Assembly: GCA_011330645.1 (NCBI GenBank)
Contig: DRQB01000085.1
Location: 1 to 7,078 of the forward strand
From: Campylobacterota bacterium
GTDB taxonomy: Bacteria > Campylobacterota > Campylobacteria > Campylobacterales > Sulfurovaceae
Length of the DNA stretch: 7,078 nucleotides
Reading direction: 5' to 3'
Shown: positions 5,773-7,078 of the stretch, piece by piece
Numbering within the stretch: position 1 is the stretch's first letter
Layout of the letters: each line of letters opens with the position of its first letter
Notes under the pieces: generated by a model
Told to the model about the DNA's origin: nothing
The model's input: the letters and a program-made list of their open reading frames with translations, nothing else
Databases searched by the model: none
Position numbers and translations under genes: made by a program

Positions 5773-5820
5773 GTGATTTAGAGTAATCTAAATCTGTTTT
5801 AAATCGTAATTTAGAGGAGG
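5773..5820 (+). promoter_or_regulatory. nosZ leader hairpin, repeated motif and ribosome binding site
   Basis: GATTTAGA (5775-5782) and TCTAAATC (5787-5794) form a perfect 8-bp stem closed by GUAA, a GNRA-type tetraloop. The motif GTGATTTAGAG (5773-5783) recurs as GTAATTTAGAG (5806-5816), 10 of 11 identical. The second copy runs into the strong Shine-Dalgarno AGGAGG (5815-5820), 4 nt before the nosZ ATG. The middle segment TCTAAAT (5787-5793) could pair with either copy, giving two exclusive structures. Only A5815 of the Shine-Dalgarno would be covered in the alternative. A control role is inference. Confidence 0.45.
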
Positions 5821-5824
5821 AAAG

Positions 5825-7078
5825 ATGAATTACAAACTCAATAAATTTGCATCTCTTGTTCTTGGGTCGGCATTGGGTATGACAACACTTTTTGGTGGGA
5901 ATACTTTGCAAGACATCATGAAAGAGAGAGGGTTGACGCATCAAGATATGCTTGCTGCAGCAAAGACATATACACCAAGTGGTGGACGAGACAAATACAT
6001 CGTATTTAGTTCAGGTGGACAATCTGGGCAGATGATGGTCTATGGTGTGCCTTCTATGAGAATACTCAAATATATTGCAGTATTTACACCTGAACCATGG
6101 CAAGGGTGGGGGTATGATGATGATACCAAGAAAGTACTTGCACAAGGTAACATCAGAGGTAAAAAAATTACTTGGGGGGACACACACCACCCAGCGCTAT
6201 CTGAAAAAGATGGTAAATATGATGGTAAATGGTTGGTCATTAATGACAAAGCAAATCCAAGACTTGCAGTTATTGATTTAAAAGATTTTGTAACCAAACA
6301 GATTGTGGTGAATCCTGTTTTCAAATCAGATCATGGTGGAGCATTTTTTACACCAAACTCTGAGCATATTCTTGAAGCATGTCAATATGCGGCACCTTTA
6401 GACAATAACTATCATCCTATGGATGAATATAAAGAAACCTATAGAGGTGGGGTAACTGTTTGGAAATTTGATCCAAAAATTGGACGTATTGATGCGAAAA
6501 AATCATTTACCATAGAGATGCCTCCTTATATGCAGGATCTCTCTGATGCAGGTAAAGAAGCAAGTTTTGGTTGGGGATTTACCAACTCATTTAACTCAGA
6601 GATGTACACAGGAGGTATCGAAAAAGGGCTTCCACCATTTGAAGCAGGATGTTCAAGAAATGATACTGACTTTTTACATGTATATAACTGGAAGAAGTTG
6701 GCAGAGCTTGCAAAAGATGATAAAAATGTAAAAATCATCAATGGTGCAAGAGTGGTACCTATGGATGTAGCAGTGAAAAATGATGCACTTTTCTTGATAC
6801 CTGAGCCAAAATCACCACACGGTGTAGATGTTTCTCCTGATGGTAAATACATTATTGTGTGTGGTAAGTTAGATACGCATGCAACAGTATTTGATTTTGC
6901 TAAGATTCAAGATGCCATTAAAAATAAAGACTATGTAGGGAAAGATCCTTATGGTATCCCTATTTTGGATTTGAAAAAAACCATGCACTGTCAAGCAGAG
7001 TTGGGACTTGGGCCATTACATAACCAGTTTGGTAAAAATTGGAAAGACAAAGGTGAAATATTTACGTCACTTTATGTA
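5825..7078 (+). CDS. nosZ: nitrous oxide reductase NosZ, clade II Sec-type (3' end outside window)
   Basis: The frame is open from ATG 5825 to the window end: 418 codons, with no stop or frameshift. NosZ reduces N2O to N2 in the periplasm as a copper-enzyme homodimer. The N-terminus has a hydrophobic segment (about 8-24) without a twin-arginine motif, so export should be by Sec, as in clade II enzymes. The seven-bladed propeller holding the CuZ cluster is clear: DTHHPALSE gives H121 and H122, KSDHGGAFF gives H170, EPKSPHGVDVSPDGKY gives H332, and CQAELGLGPLHNQF gives H399. These correspond to five of the seven CuZ histidines. The remaining two, the CuA cupredoxin domain and any C-terminal haem c domain (known in Wolinella NosZ) lie past the edge. 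It is transcribed from its own FNR-type promoter, 284 nt after the copper receptor gene. Accessory nos genes probably follow downstream. Confidence 0.96.
   Translation, partial: MNYKLNKFASLVLGSALGMTTLFGGNTLQDIMKERGLTHQDMLAAAKTYTPSGGRDKYIVFSSGGQSGQMMVYGVPSMRILKYIAVFTPEPWQGWGYDDDTKKVLAQGNIRGKKITWGDTHHPALSEKDGKYDGKWLVINDKANPRLAVIDLKDFVTKQIVVNPVFKSDHGGAFFTPNSEHILEACQYAAPLDNNYHPMDEYKETYRGGVTVWKFDPKIGRIDAKKSFTIEMPPYMQDLSDAGKEASFGWGFTNSFNSEMYTGGIEKGLPPFEAGCSRNDTDFLHVYNWKKLAELAKDDKNVKIINGARVVPMDVAVKNDALFLIPEPKSPHGVDVSPDGKYIIVCGKLDTHATVFDFAKIQDAIKNKDYVGKDPYGIPILDLKKTMHCQAELGLGPLHNQFGKNWKDKGEIFTSLYV

Noticed and set aside
1..7078. CRISPR arrays, insertion sequences, tRNA or rRNA genes
   Set aside because: No regularly spaced long repeats, transposase fragments, terminal inverted repeats or structural RNA patterns were seen on either strand.

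Overview
The window reads as AT-rich chromosomal DNA from a Campylobacterota (epsilonproteobacterial) bacterium, plausibly a Sulfurovum/Sulfurimonas-like denitrifier. The evidence is the clade II, Sec-type nitrous oxide reductase at the right end, the 'ELGTINVEA'-style TonB box, the lysine-rich TonB and the overall base composition. The species is inferred, not shown. All supported genes are on the + strand.

Left part (1-1611): the C-terminal end of an RND-family efflux permease, then a YtfJ-family periplasmic thioredoxin-fold protein starting at the very next base after the permease stop, then a membrane-anchored haem-binding (CxxCH) protein 15 nt later. The spacing suggests one operon. Middle part (1612-2703): an AT-rich promoter region with an inverted repeat, a DUF2202 ferritin-like lipoprotein, and a 257-nt gap holding a long hairpin (probable terminator), direct repeats and two back-to-back hairpins.

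Right part (2704-7078): tonB, a TonB-dependent outer-membrane receptor and nosZ (418 codons visible, cut by the window end). The receptor carries both halves of the CxxxM / HxM copper-binding signature known from OprC/NosA, so it is best read as a copper importer. NosZ is a multi-copper enzyme, and the three genes form a coherent unit: TonB energises the receptor, the receptor brings copper into the periplasm, and NosZ needs copper for CuA and CuZ. ExbB/ExbD, nosL and nosDFY are not in the window.

Regulation is unusually legible. tonB and the receptor gene are each preceded by the same promoter block: two TTAACAC heptamers exactly 11 bp apart, then TGTCAYAC at the same offset. This is the layout of an OmpR/PhoB-family response-regulator site, and it suggests co-control. 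nosZ instead has a perfect FNR-type palindrome (TTGAT-N4-ATCAA) placed about 41.5 bp upstream of the start predicted by an extended -10 element. It also has a ~100-nt leader with an 8-bp GUAA-capped hairpin and a repeated motif touching the ribosome binding site.
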